From assembly GCA_036426205.1 (NCBI GenBank), contig CM071570.1:69935429-69999428 (forward strand): a stretch of 64,000 nt of DNA. The letters are read 5' to 3'. The stretch comes from Ascaphus truei. Taxonomy: Eukaryota > Chordata > Amphibia > Anura > Ascaphidae. Below the pieces are notes generated by a model, which saw only the letters and a list, made by a program, of their open reading frames with translations, made no database searches and was not told the DNA's origin. Position numbers and translations under genes: made by a program. Below are positions 33,113 to 44,875 of the stretch, piece after piece (the first letter of the stretch is position 1; each line of letters starts with the position of its first letter).

Positions 33113-35722
33113 GGTTATTCTCCTATCTACCAAGATATTGCCTCTGTTTCTCTTTCAACATTTCTTCCTCCAGTCCCTTATACCTCTGAGTTCCCTCACA
33201 GTAACAGCTTGCAGCCTCTCTTTTATTACACACTTGAAATTTTATATCATGTGAACTTGTCATCCAACATACAGCTCAAATAGTATAAACCTCTACTATC
33301 CCATTGTTACTATAGCACTTACCCTTATCGTTATACCCTTATCCTTACACACCTCAAATACCATGTTGAAAATATTAGCAATGGTCCTGTATAAGAATAA
33401 ATAGCAAGAATAAGAATTATTATGAAATAGTAGTAAAATGTATTACAGATATTTCTGCCGCTGAAAAGGATTAGCACAATGATATTTTACCATTATTGTA
33501 TTATACAAATGTCCTAAGATACCCAGTGAAATGTAATTGAAGCCAGATTGGTATTGTGTGTTCTGTCCATTTTCTTGGCAAAAAAATAATAAAAATCATT
33601 TAAATTAGCATGTCTTAGGTGGTATAAAATCAAAATCCATGTTTCAGACACTACCCTGACCTTCTTTACATGATTGTCCAAACAAACTGTCTTCTAAGTG
33701 GTGCTATACCTGAGGCTAGGATCACTCAGTCTTAGATAAGCTTTATAAATATCTAAAAGATAGTCTAATATTGACAAGAACTAAAGCTGTGTTAAATTCA
33801 AGGACCACTGCTGTGAAAGTGAACATCTGCCCAGTTAGTTAAAGCAACTGCCACTCTCCGCTTTTCCTGTTCCATTACAAGGCGTATGTAACTCTCAAGG
33901 GGCCCCAGTAACAGCAGCTACGGACATCCAATAGCAACCGGGAATGCATAGGGAACAGGTGCTTCAGCAGGTCATTTATACTGGCTGTGCAGCAAGAAAG
34001 CACTTTTCCATACAGAGACTAATGGGCAATGGGGTGTATCCTTTGTTAGGGAACTTTTTTAGTTTTTCATGTTATTGTTTGAGTTTCATTTAGGAAGCTG
34101 ATGGTAATTTGAGCAGAAGGAACATGTTGCTTTGCATGTTCTACCACGTTCCCTATTGCAGCGAAAACTATTCAAACTTCTATCCCGAGTGCTTCATTAA
34201 CCTCCCCTTAATTTATTATAACCTCATTTTAATTACTGTGCTCTGCTAATATGATCTGCATAAACTGTGCCAATTAGTGTAATTTACATATAGTTAAAAA
34301 AAAAAAGCTTGAATGCAGTCTCTATATTTGCACACAATTCCATATAAAAAATGACAGGACATTATTAGTGGCTAGCTCTAAAAGGCCACACAATTTTCAG
34401 AAAGATCACTATACTTTTGACTACTATTGCCGTAGTTTCACAGTTGATAAATAGACTTTTTAGTACACTTCATTTGTTGCCATTAAATAAAAAGTGCAAT
34501 CACGGTTTAAGTTAAAAAATATATATTTATTTATTTATTTTCCTTTTCTATTTACCACCATGATTATGAACTTACTTATGAAACCATCTATTCATTTTCT
34601 ATTTTGGACAAATAGAAATGAATAAATATGAATGTTTCAGTGATTATTGAATCTTAAAAATGGTGATCCATTGTGATTAACTCAAAATCTCTTTGGTACT
34701 CAGATATGATCACTGCAACTTTGGGATGACTGCAACATTCTTAACAATGCCAATTCTGTGATATGTCTTCTATTCAAAGTTAAGCTATGAAAGCAACCAT
34801 TACGAGTATACAATATTGCTTAACAAAGTGTTCTTTTCATTTATACATCTGATGCAGTTATTTTGTTGGTTGGAGATAACCTCTAATAAGTGACCTTTAT
34901 GAGTGAAGAAAGCAAAATTATCTATTTATGGAACATCAACAAACATTAATGTTGGCACTGTGTTTAAGTTAATTACATTATTAAGAACATAGGTCTTGTA
35001 ACACCTGCTTTTCCTCACTTGAATCTGCAAGCATTATGGAAAGTGAATACATGGAAAATGTAAATTGGTTACTTATAGCGCATGTGATAATGGGCAATAT
35101 ACTGTATGTTACTGTACCTGTTCCCCATGTTACAGTATGCAAATTGCCAAATCAGAGTTGGCTTGACTAAGAAACTTGCATAAGGTGTATGAAATGTAAT
35201 TAACAAGCTGTCGTCCAATTCTATTTCTGTGTTTTATATATATATATATTTTTAAGGCTGCGAATGAATAGAAAAGTCAGCAATTAAAGAGCATTATCAT
35301 GCATACTGCTTATAGCTTGATGCTTTGGTTCTTTATTAGACGTTTGTCTTTTTTTAATGCAGCATTCTATTTTTTGTTTTGTATAAACGTTTTTAATTTA
35401 GTCTATTTAAAAATATCCAAATGAGTCAGCTTATGAAATGACAAAAACATTTTTAATTGCTTTAAAAAAATATTCATTTGAAAATGTTGCAACAATTTGA
35501 AAGTTATAGGTCTTATGCTTCATATCCTGTTCGTATTATTTTTCCCACTAAAGATGTAGCTCATAAAACCATATTGCTTTATTCTAGAAAGATACAGTAT
35601 GCGTGCAAATTGTGTCTACTGTATATTTGCATCACATTAAAAAAAAATCAATGGTAGTATTGTGACTCTGATCAACTATTAAAATAAAGAGCTGTTGTTT
35701 CTTTGAGTGTCTCTTTTTACAG
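33113..35722. other. AT-rich, no gene or clear repeat
   Basis: About 2.6 kb without repeats I recognise, unlike its surroundings. Small TATT/TTTA runs at 34520-34540 and a TA tract at 35235-35250. It may be single-copy intronic or intergenic DNA. Confidence 0.5.
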
Positions 35723-35821
35723 CTTGTAGTAAAGGTGTGGATGAAAAAAAAACTAAAGCTCTGACAGATGGTACTCAGCGTTTGACTCCTGCTGTGCCCA
35801 GCAGGACTCATGGCTTAGAAG
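35723..35821 (+). other. Candidate exon (99 bp)
   Basis: The acceptor GTCTCTTTTTACAG precedes it and a weaker donor GTTAGG follows. One frame is open: CSKGVDEKKTKALTDGTQRLTPAVPSRTHGLE, then a stop shortly after the donor if unspliced. The translation is not low complexity. No family recognised. Its phase does not fit the next candidate exon, so both cannot be coding exons of one transcript in these frames. Confidence 0.22.
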
Positions 35822-35924
35822 GTTAGGACTGTCAAAAAGACTCTGTCTTCCAATTGAATAACAAAGTGTAGCCTGGCCGTTTAATTCAGATACAAAACTT
35901 GAAAGATTCTGTTTTCATTTTCAG

Positions 35925-36039
35925 ATATGCTTTGTTAGCTCTGCTCTTATCATCATTCTGGTATTTGGAATCCAGCTAAAAGTTCTGCAAACATTACAGA
36001 AGAACACATACAATATGAAAAGGAATAGGAAAACACAAG
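35925..36039 (+). other. Candidate exon encoding a membrane segment (115 bp)
   Basis: GATTCTGTTTTCATTTTCAG lies directly upstream and the 3' end is CACAAG followed by GTAGGC. Of the three frames only one is open across the whole block. It gives ICFVSSALIIILVFGIQLKV, a good transmembrane helix, followed by a Lys/Arg/Asn-rich stretch as on the cytosolic side. If spliced to 43286, the joined frame ends after 18 further residues at a TAA. I do not recognise the protein. A real host exon is possible; chance is not excluded. Confidence 0.38.
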
Positions 36040-36512
36040 GTAGGCCTTTAATAACAATAATTTTGCACTAATGTCTATGAAATAAATGTAATTAACTTGA
36101 GACTGCAATAAAAATAATGCAGAGATTAATTTACTAATAATACATTACATTTGAATATGTATTGTACAGTATATTTTTTATCTGACAATGTATACCGTAG
36201 TTTATATTTCATATGATTACTGCTCCTGCCAAAGCCAATAACTTCAAACCCTGAAGTATGACTACAGTATGTATTAGTATTTTCAGAAACTCCAAAATTG
36301 CTGGTTTAAATATATTTATTATAAACCAAGTTCAATAAATTAGCAAATAATGTAGTACCATCTGCAAGTTATTTGCTTAACATTAATATAATGTGAAGTG
36401 TTTCAACTTTCTAGTTGCTGTATTGTTCCAGGTGAAATGCTGATTCGTTGTACTGTAGATAGTGATCATTTTTAGCTGACTAATATAATAATATAATAGT
36501 TCTTAGTGGATG

Positions 36513-36585
36513 AAACTGAAGTGTACAGAACTTTTGAAAACCTCACGGGTTTCTTCTTCAAAGTGCACCGTACACGTTACAAAAG
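36513..36585 (-). ncRNA. Hammerhead-like 3' end, minus copy of head-to-head pair
   Basis: Minus strand: GAAGAAGAAACCCGTGAGGTTTTCAAAAG. Stem II can pair AAACC with GGTTT. GAAA is CAAAA, consistent with decay of a CG step. Confidence 0.38.
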
Positions 36586-36690
36586 AAACCTATGAGGTTT
36601 TCGAAAGCTGTGTGCACTCAGTTTCCTTTACGAAAAACTCTTATGTTGGCCTGACAAAAAGGTTTCTCAACCTACAACGAATGTGTATTG
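36583..36690 (+). ncRNA. Hammerhead-like 3' end, plus copy of head-to-head pair
   Basis: Plus strand: stem II AAACCT/AGGTTT with loop ATG, followed by TCGAAAGC, then GTTGGCCTGACAAAAAGG-type 3' tail. The same stem, with AAGCCT in place of AAACCT, occurs at 44835-44860. Both lie next to GTACAGAACTTTTGAAA-type sequence. Confidence 0.42.
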
Positions 36691-38020
36691 TGGGAAACAC
36701 ATTAAAAAGAAATTAAGATTTGCAGCATTTGATGTAAGATGTCTCATTTAAACAAGTACTAGATGAGTAGACTAGATTTTGGCCACTTCTTCCTCTCGCT
36801 AGTGTCAGTTTTTGTTTAAAACTCTTCTCTTTGGAAAACAGATTAGGAGAGGACTTCTGTGCTTATCTACAGAAATTGGCCAAATAGATGAGCCCCAAGT
36901 TTCACGTGATTCTACCTTTTGCAGCCGTTTTATCAACCATTCACCTGTACATCACGGATGTTGCATTGCATTTTGGATAAGGGCAATGCATTGACTGCCT
37001 TCTGTATCTCTGTAAACCATAAACAAAATAATGACTTGATTGATCATAGTTTCGAACAGACTCTGCTTAAAGTGCTGAGCCTTCTTATAAAAGTGAAGCT
37101 ATAATAAAAATGTTTAAAAGTTCAACACAGTGTGAAAAGGGTTAATAACACTCAATATGATTGTGTTTTCCAACAAAATCAGTACTTTGTGCAATGGAAG
37201 GCTCTCCCTTGTGGCCAGCATTCCCCTCCCCCCCCCCCTCAAACCTACTGAATGTGATTATTTGTCATTCAATCTTAAGAAGAATGTACTTTCTGAACCC
37301 GTTTAAAAACAAATAGAAACATAAAACATGACATTATCACAATAAATGGCCCACTTGACAATTTTTCCTAAGATGGGTTAAAGTCGTTAGACACCATTTG
37401 ATTCCCAAGCTTAATCTATATTTATAATATGAGTGTCTATCCCAAGCATTCTCGAATTCCTGTTTTCACTGTATTAGCCTTTAGCACTTGTGCTTGAAAT
37501 GGTGAAGAAATAATTCCTCCCAACTCCCATAAGAAAACAACTCTCCAGCTGCAGTGCATGAACACTTTGTGCCTTTTTTTTATTTCTCTGAAAAATACTT
37601 CCATATTGGACTTTATTGATGTTGAGTGTTCCTAGTGGGGTTGAAACAATTATTTCTGTGTACACCCCAGAGGACAAATAAGAGCAGATTTGATTGATTT
37701 CAGAAGATGTATTTGAGCAATTACAGAGAGGAAAAATAGGACTGGGAAGTCAGTTGGGTAACATCTAAAGGAGAATCCACCCTTAAAGGAAAGATTAAAA
37801 TGTGAGGCAGGGGTGGCTAGAGGTTACAGACAGCCAAACCGGCTGAGAAAGAGAGAATACAGGTGTATTAGTGGACAGTAGGTTGGGCTTGCAAATGCCC
37901 ACATAACCCAGGGCATTGGCCCTGTAAATATAAAGTGGCATTACCGCTTTTAACTGTCTGCTACTATGTTATATTGTTTGGCTACCATACTGTAGGTAAA
38001 TGTACAGTATGTATATTTTA
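36691..38020. other. No recognisable gene
   Basis: Short frames without signature. A C-run lies near 37227-37240. Confidence 0.5.
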
Positions 38021-38125
38021 ATTATATAGCTCTAAAACATTGTTCACAAGACTTTACAAAATTAAAATACAGTGAAAATAAAGTGCAAACAATAGTGATA
38101 AAAGGTCAAATAAATGATAACACAT
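38020..38125 (+). repeat. Fragment of the ATATAGC(G/T)C dispersed repeat
   Basis: ATTATATAGCTCTAAAACAT and CAAGACTTTACAAAATTAAA resemble the start of the 1640 repeat and the 44345 fragment. Confidence 0.45.
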
Positions 38126-38640
38126 GGCACTTTTGTGAGAGTTAATTGTGATATACTATTAATCATGTATTCCACCTGTATGTATGTACAGTATGTGTGT
38201 ATATATATCTTTATATAATATACATACTGTACGTTAATTAGGTACACTACATCCAGGAGGTCTCAATGAGGATATAGATATACGGTCCCTATATTGATTC
38301 ATGCTTTTTGGAGGTTTTAGACAATTCTTTCCCTTTTTTAGTTTTTTAGCTGATATAAAATAGTCAGTTTTATTCTACCTTGAGCTGTTTTTTAAATGAA
38401 TTATATTTTGTAAGTTATCTATTTATTATATATATTTTCTATTGCGATTTTTTAAATCATGCATCTTTTTCAATATAATAATCCAATTCTATGGTTTTAA
38501 TTTCATAAATTTCTTTGTAAATGTGGCTGTATTTTATATTTGTGTACTAATATTATTTTCCTTTATTTTAGAGTCACCACACACTTTTATATGTTTTTGT
38601 GCGTCAATTCATGTTTAATAAAGTTTATTGTATTGTAATA
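38126..38640. other. AT-rich, no feature
   Basis: T-rich and TA-rich sequence; no gene or complete repeat seen. Confidence 0.45.
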
Positions 38641-39350
38641 GGTTACCCAGGGCAACGTGTATACACTTGTATAGGCTTGGAGTAACTTGACTCCTCCCCG
38701 CTACCTCATGATTGGTTGCCACTCCCACTTGAAGGCCCAATCGGAGACAAGCCAGGGGTATTTAAGTGATATGATTTTGATGAGTCCTTATTCCCTGATG
38801 AATTCAACAGTCAATTCAAAGAATCACAATTGGGAACTCACACTTTCCCAGTCAAAAATCAGCAGTGGAGATAGTAATGAAGACTTGATTAATGTGAAGT
38901 ATCAGGAATCAGCAGCATAATCCCTCAATCTGTTTGCTTGGTTGCTGCCTTTTCTCCGGATAACCAGCACCCAGGTTTCGAAGTCTTATTTGTCAGCTCC
39001 AGAGATCTGTGTTCTCTCGGTCAGTCTCACCTGGGAGACTCAGGAACCTCTGCTCTGTCTCCTAGTTCAGCTCACATGTGAGCTAAGGAGTCTCCTAAGG
39101 ATTCCTGACTGGGAAAGTGTGAGTTCCCAATCGTGATTCTTTGAATTGACTGTTGAATTTGTAGAACATACTACACTATATGTATTTCTTTCCCCACATA
39201 TGGTGACATCTGTGCTCCCCACAAGCTTCTCCCTACAAAGTACTTACACTACTCTGAAATCTATAACCCTGACGTGGCTGTGGGTTGGCGTTAACCAATT
39301 CCCTACCTCAGCACTGCGGTCGCGCTTCGTTTGTGGTGAGCTACGCATTA
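38640..39350 (+). mobile_element. Presumed 5' LTR and leader of a gypsy element
   Basis: It lies just upstream of a gag relic. It has a TATTTAAG box at 38760 that could be a promoter and, at 39195-39215, ATGGTGACATCTGTGCTCCC, reminiscent of a tRNA primer-binding region. Within it is an inverted repeat of 54 bp (38801-38854 and 39106-39159). The 5' limit is not resolved. Confidence 0.4.
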
Positions 39351-39354
39351 CAGT

Positions 39355-39800
39355 ATGCTCACCCACATAAACTTCGACCCCGCTGTGGTAGGAAGAGTCC
39401 TGCACACACACGTAAGCTACCTGACAACCTTAGAGGAAAAAATTGTGGGTAGCAAGCAAACCATGCTCTCCCTTCAGGAGGACTTCCGCACCTTTCTTGT
39501 GCCTTACAGGAACCGCATTCTCCTCTTGTCCCTGATATTCCCACTATTCCAGCTTTGCCCTTCTCTCAAGAACCTCGTTTACCTACCCCCAACCGTTATG
39601 GGGGCGACCCTCATGAATGCCGGGGGGTTTTGAATCAATGCTCTATACAATTTCAAATGAATCCTTCACACTTTACTGCACCCCGCGCCAAGGTGGCGTA
39701 CATTTTTTCTCTCCTTATAGATGACGCCCTTGCCTGGGCCCAGTCTGACTTATGGGTTTTGCGCTCTCAGTCAGACCCATATTTTAGGCTCTGGATATAA
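39355..39800 (+). pseudogene. Ty3/gypsy gag relic
   Basis: Gag is the capsid protein of LTR retrotransposons. The frame starting at 39355 gives a coiled N-terminal part to about 39560. Then the reading shifts to the 39555 frame, which encodes PRLPTPNRYGGDPHECRGVLNQCSIQF and AKVAYIFSLLIDDALAWA. These are the conserved P.P..Y.GDP..C..FL.QC and K..Y..SLL...ALAWA signatures of vertebrate gypsy (sushi-ichi-type) capsids. A frameshift near 39560 breaks it, and the sequence ends shortly before a hAT MITE; the rest of gag and all of pol are missing. Confidence 0.78.
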
Positions 39801-39823
39801 CTTGCAATACCAATCTCGCCACT

Positions 39824-40119
39824 CTTTATGTCATGGGTGCGCAAACTTTTCAGTTCGCACCACCCTGTCTGCGTTCCCCCTCCTGATCACTCCCCCCTCC
39901 TTACCTGCTCTCGGGTTTTGATGGCGTCATATGATGTCACCACATCTTGTGACATTGCAATGCCATTTGAGGCCGAGTTGTCATGGCGACGCATCGCCAA
40001 AGGGCCAGCTGAAAGCAGGTAAGAGAAGTTACAGAGGCCTCGCGCTTCTTAATTTTTGGGGAAGAGCATAGTGCTCTGCAACTGCCGCGCCCCCAAGTTT
40101 GTGCACCCCTGCTTTAGGT
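39824..40119. mobile_element. hAT-type MITE with 8-bp TSD
   Basis: The element 39832-40111 starts CATGGGTGCGCAAACTT and ends AAGTTTGTGCACCCCTG, inverted repeats with two mismatches. The flanks CTTTATGT and CTTTAGGT match at seven of eight positions. 280 bp, CpG-containing, non-coding. hAT assignment follows from the CAGGGG-like end and the 8-bp duplication. Confidence 0.85.
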
Positions 40120-40745
40120 GGTGTTAAAAAAAATCGCATTTTTAAAAGCGATTTGCGTAAAGCAGCTACTAGAAGAGTAGTTGCAGTTAAAAAATGGGAG
40201 TTTAAGACCGATGGTATTGTCAGAGCAAGAGTGAAACTGCTTCTATAAAAGCCATTTACAGTAGACAGGGTTTGGACATGCAATAAGGCCTTACAGAATA
40301 GCAAAGCATGCCAATCCGCTTCTAAAGTGCACTTTAGAAGTGGTTTGTCACACTTTAGAGCTACTAGAATAGGCTGTGATAATAGTGGGAGCGTGCGCGC
40401 ACGCCATGGAGCGCATGACGTCATGAGCGACTGTCGCTCGCCCGAAAAATGCTCTGACACTGGAGGCGATGGGGGGACATGGTGGAGGCGTGGACATGTC
40501 GTCACGAGAGCGGATCATCCTCATTGGCTGAACCGCTCACGTGACGCGGCCGTGATGCAGCCATCGCGCTGCAAAAACAAATCCAATGGTATTTTCAAAA
40601 ATCACGCGCTTTATCGCACGCTCCATGGCCTGACTCATAGAGGTACGGCCTTTTGTTCGGGGTTGCATTGCTGCTTTTTGAGAGGAGCTATAACGACTGC
40701 TCCATGTGTAAGAAAACAAAAACTGGTCCTACATTTGTTTTAGAT
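40120..40745. other. CpG-richer unidentified block
   Basis: The region 40380-40620 is unusually rich in CpG and CACG/GACG words for this window. The frame 40327-40743 (138 codons, plus) has no known domain. It may be a fairly young repeat. Superfamily unknown. Confidence 0.35.
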
Positions 40746-40849
40746 CCTAATCTCTTCTCACGGGTTGAGTTTTCTATGGCTGCCTTTCATTAAATTCTAA
40801 AGGTAGAAAGATATACAGATCACCTCGGTGAAAGAGTATTTTACATTAA

Positions 40850-41939
40850 TACGAGAAGAAGAAAAATATGCACTGGTGAACTCACCTGGAGTGCAGGGAG
40901 GATGCGCTAATATTACACAGACTGTCACAAATCCCTGGATAACCAAGGGGGGGGGGGGGGGGGGGTAGGGGATGAGGATATCTCCGGAGTGCATGAATAT
41001 CAGGTAAAAAAACGGCAAACTAATTAACTATCGATGAATTCCTTGTAGTCCAAAAAACAATATAAACGAATAACTATGAATAACCACTGATAATTATTGC
41101 AATCCCATAATGTAGCTCAGCACTGTGTAACTCACGTGTTCCGATTGGGTGTGATTATAAATGTCCAATCAACCAAGTCCAATGTTAAAGGTGAGTGTAA
41201 AGATGGTCCTCAACACTTGGTGATATAGAATCCTTGTAGATGAAGTTTACTGCTGCCCACACAAGAGGACACCACTCCTCTTATAGCCTCGAAGGAAACA
41301 GAAAAAGAAATTGAGTGGAGACGCAGTGACAAATGGATTCAGCTTTATATGCACCTATGATGACCAAAAACATATATATGTACATAGATTACACTAATAG
41401 CACGAACTTGAACTTGAACTGATAATACATATAATATGGATAAAATTGGGCTAAAATTATTAAAACAAACAGTTCATGGATTAGACTTGTGAAAGTGTGT
41501 GAAGAACAGAGACATTGCCTGTAAGAGAGGATACTGCCTGGGTTGCGGCTGCTGGCCGTCGGTTCTTGCTCAATTCTTCCTCTCCAGGGTTTAACCAGAC
41601 GGATTCTGCTTCCAGGCTGGATCGGACGCATATGCTTCTGGGACTCACTACCTCCGTGAGCAAGCGGGGGCTGTGGGTCTCCTTGGGATGCGCCGTCAGT
41701 CACAGATGTCTGCAGATTTCCCACTCCGGTTAGCCTTCACAGTCGCTGAGTTGCGACCCGGATCGGTGGCAGGCTAGGCAGCCTTAACAGCAGCAGGCAG
41801 CAAGATGTTCCTCTCTCGGCTTCCTCTGTATACTAGACACAGTGCTGGCTCCTCCTGCACTGTTTGTTTTAATAATTTTAGCCCAATTTTATCCATATTA
41901 TATGTAATATCAGTTCAAGTTCAAGTTCATTACGAGAAG
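40850..41939. mobile_element. Foldback retroelement 4 with about 9-bp TSD
   Basis: Inverted arms of 70 bp (41404-41473 and 41859-41928) surround a 385-bp unique loop. TACGAGAAG is present at 40850-40858 and 41931-41939; the bases next to it are partly similar. The right arm touches its copy, while the left side carries a long tail (40859-41403) that includes a run of 19 G at 40947-40965. Layout agrees with foldbacks 1-3. No hammerhead core seen. Confidence 0.65.
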
Positions 41940-42240
41940 GTCACATATTGCAAAGTATGGGGTTTGATGTATATTTTAAAAAAAGGATTTTAGCATGCAT
42001 TAAAAAAATATTTTTCAGTAAAACTACTGTACATGTGGGAGCTAATGTCACTTTTTCACATAACTATGTTTCAGTTATGGCAGAATTTGCATATCATTTT
42101 AAACATAGTCCTTTTACACTGAAGAAAAAGAGCTGTAAATCTTTTATCAATCCTTGTGTAGCCCTCTTTCCCCCACCCTCTGGGAAATGTGCTGGTACCG
42201 GTGTGTTCTGTGGCTTCAGGTTTCATACCTGAGACAGGAC
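41940..42240. other. No recognisable feature
   Basis: AT-rich sequence followed by C-rich sequence near 42170; no gene. Confidence 0.45.
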
Positions 42241-42725
42241 AGGCTCATGGTGTTACTTTAGTGATCAGCGCCTCCAGTCCAAGAGGATCCTGAGGCTTCA
42301 GGATGCACATCATGGACACTTCTTCTTTGATCTATAGCCATGCTTCAAATACTACGCCAGATGTTGGTATGACTGAGGTTTATTGAACAGCAAGATACAT
42401 GCACTGGATCACATATCATTAGTACCCTCTCCCCTATGGGACTAGGCCCCAGCACACTCCTCTAGCAGGAGAACTCTCTTCAGTGTGCACACTCTGAAGA
42501 CTATTCCAGAACCACTGCACTCACACTAACTACTCTGCAGAAGAACCCCCCCTCTTTCACTGGGGAGTGGCTTGTAAGCCTGCCTATTCACTGTCATAAT
42601 CTCCCCTTACAAACACAGGTTAGTCCTGAACTTTATTGAAAATGAACAATATAACGGACTCAGCATAGTCTACTGCTAACACTGCCACTTATTAAAGGGG
42701 ACTTACATTGTTAGGCCAGGAAATC
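42240..42725 (-). mobile_element. LTR-like fragment
   Basis: The minus strand has an AATAAACCTC box (42377-42386), as in the block at 55535-56150. Such a box would be the polyadenylation signal of an LTR. No coding neighbour or second LTR is visible. Confidence 0.3.
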
Positions 42726-42893
42726 AGTAGTCCCAAGAGAATGGGCTAAACTTATACAGAGTGTTCCAATGTTAAATGTAATAACCATCATAAAGCAAAC
42801 AAATTGTGCATATAACTGAAAAAAATGCAGTACTTAAGAGAAAAGTGGCTTTTTAAATGTAGTATTTTTTGTAATGTGTGTGCACTTTATGAG

Positions 42894-43012
42894 ACAGAGA
42901 GAGAGACACAGAGACACAGAGACACAGAGGAGCTAGGAGAGAGAGGTGGAAAGAGAGAGAGAGGTGGAAAGAGGGAGAGAGGGGGAAAGAGAGAGAGAGG
43001 GGGAGAGATGTT
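42894..43012. repeat. GA-rich (GAGACA / GAGAGAGG) microsatellite
   Basis: Purine-only strand with units of GAGACACA then GGAAAGAGAGAGAGGTG. The overlapping frame is an artefact. Confidence 0.85.
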
Positions 43013-43285
43013 TCAGAAATTCCCATCTCCATTCAGCACTAATTAACTGAATGTTCAATTCTGTAACCAAAGAGAACAACCACACACTAAAACGCTCTGT
43101 TCTGAACATTCAAATCTCTTAACCGGGGGAGAAAATGGAAAATGTAATAAAAATAAAAATAAGCACTTAAGGGACACATTTTAGCTGACCCAGTGTTCAT
43201 AGCTAATTATTACACTAGAAATAATTTATGAAACTATGAATAATCTTTTGACAATTATTTTTTTTTATTTTTTTTACAATTTCAG

Positions 43286-43366
43286 GACCTACAGTTAAAG
43301 AAACCCTCCTTATACAAAGAAAACAAAAAGCACTGCAATAAACAAAATATGTCCACTAAAAAGAAT
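43286..43366 (+). other. Candidate exon (81 bp)
   Basis: A long pyrimidine tract and TACAATTTCAG lie upstream and the donor GTAAGT follows 43366, both close to consensus. Phase 0 is open for 27 codons (DLQLKKPSLYKENKKHCNKQ...). If joined to 35925-36039 the frame would read GPTVKETLLIQRKQKALQ and then stop 27 nt before the donor. No family recognised. Confidence 0.33.
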
Positions 43367-44340
43367 GTAAGTATAAATAGATAAACTCTTTTGAGCTTCA
43401 AATTAATTGATGGTGATAAATCTGCTTTTATAACAAGTAATGGTAATTGTCACAAATGAAGGCTCTCAGATGCTCTACACATGAATTTGTATAAACAGGC
43501 ACCCCTCCTTTTGCTAATGTAATGTTCTTAATTTACTTTGCTGACATTACACAAGTATCAAGTGGCAAGAACTTCAGATGTAAATGTGCCCTGTATTAAA
43601 GGAGGAAACCCATCCCCTACAATGTAAACACTTAATTCACAAAGCAGCTTTGCAGTAACACAAGCCTTTATTGCAGTTGATTTGTTAAGTGCATGCAGAA
43701 CAGTATAGCTACTGCCACTTCCTGAATGGTGGCAGCAATGGAAAAACAGTCGATTCTGTATGCCAACAATTACATAGGTGCCTTTGTATAAGATTCAGAT
43801 TGAAAAGAGTAGGTGCAATAGCTGGAGTACAGTTTGCTAGGAGAAGGGGATATCTGGTATTCGTTTGAAAGAATACTAGAAATGATTCCTTAAAGAGGTT
43901 GGTCTTGAAGCGCTTAGGTAGAATTTACAAGCATCCAAATCGAAAGGAGATTAACTGATGCAAAGCAAAACATATTAGCACATCAGCAATTAAAAGGCAA
44001 AACACAACAACTTCACAAAGTTCATATTTAAAAACAAAAACGGAACAAATTAAGCTGATAAAACAGTTCAAACTCCCACTATCACTGCAGATTAGTCTTC
44101 ACTTAAAGACTGGGAGAGCTGATATCTGGTGAATAAAAGTGGTTATCATTTTAGTGGAGAAAAGACTAACAGAGCGGAGATAGTAGAAGCTCCTTAGCAA
44201 AAGATAAGAGTTATATAGAGACAGAGGAATAGGATCACACTACCTTAAACCTTTCAACTAATGGGGAGTCAGAACACACTTTAGTGAGAGTGATATCATT
44301 CTTGATTCATTGCTAATGATATAACATAAGGGATCTATGT
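43367..44340. other. No recognisable gene
   Basis: No coding sequence or clear repeat seen. Confidence 0.5.
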
Positions 44341-44520
44341 ATGCATATTTTTATTTACATTGTGCCACCAATATACGCAACACTTTACAAAAGAGACAAT
44401 ACATTACAAGGAATTATAATACAATAAGTGAAACAAACAACAAAATCAGACAATAGGAATGGAAATTCCTGCCCGGAGAAATCACAATCTAACTGGTATG
44501 TTATGAGACTTACAGAGACA
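44340..44520 (+). repeat. Fragment of the dispersed repeat
   Basis: TATACGCAACACTTTACAAA ... CCTGCCCGGAGAAATCACAA TCTAACTGG has the layout of the 1640 repeat (GCGC...CTTTACAA ... CCCTGCCC...TTACAATCTAA). Confidence 0.5.
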
Positions 44521-44817
44521 GTAGGTGAAGGAATCAGTGCAGTAGATGACATTGTTTGATCACAATTGTTGGTAAGTCATTTTGTGGGTATGGGACAGTA
44601 GCGATAACTTGGGGCATTTTAAATACTTAATTCAGGAGGTGTGTTTTGGGGTTTGCCTTTGCTTGGAGTATACTGAGCCTGAGGGGGTTCTACAGGGGAT
44701 CTTAGTTTAAAGTTTTAGTAGCATATTGGTTCTGGAGATAAGCAGATTCAGTGTACAAGGTTCCCATATCTTTTAGCAGACCAACATTCAAGTTCGTCAT
44801 ACAGTAGATTAAATGAT

Positions 44818-44875
44818 TCTGTACAGAACTTTTGAAACCTCATAGGCTTCTTCTACTGTGCTGTGCAAAGAAGGA
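44818..44875 (-). ncRNA. Hammerhead-like 3' end
   Basis: Minus strand GTAGAAGAAGCCTATGAGGTTTCAAAAG: stem II AAGCCT/AGGTTT with one G-U pair. It matches the plus copy at 36583 except for G-U in place of A-U. GAAA is decayed to CAAAA. Confidence 0.42.

Noticed and set aside
39355..39633. Independent host gene starting at 39355
   Set aside because: The continuation in the next frame has clear gypsy capsid signatures, so it is a gag relic.
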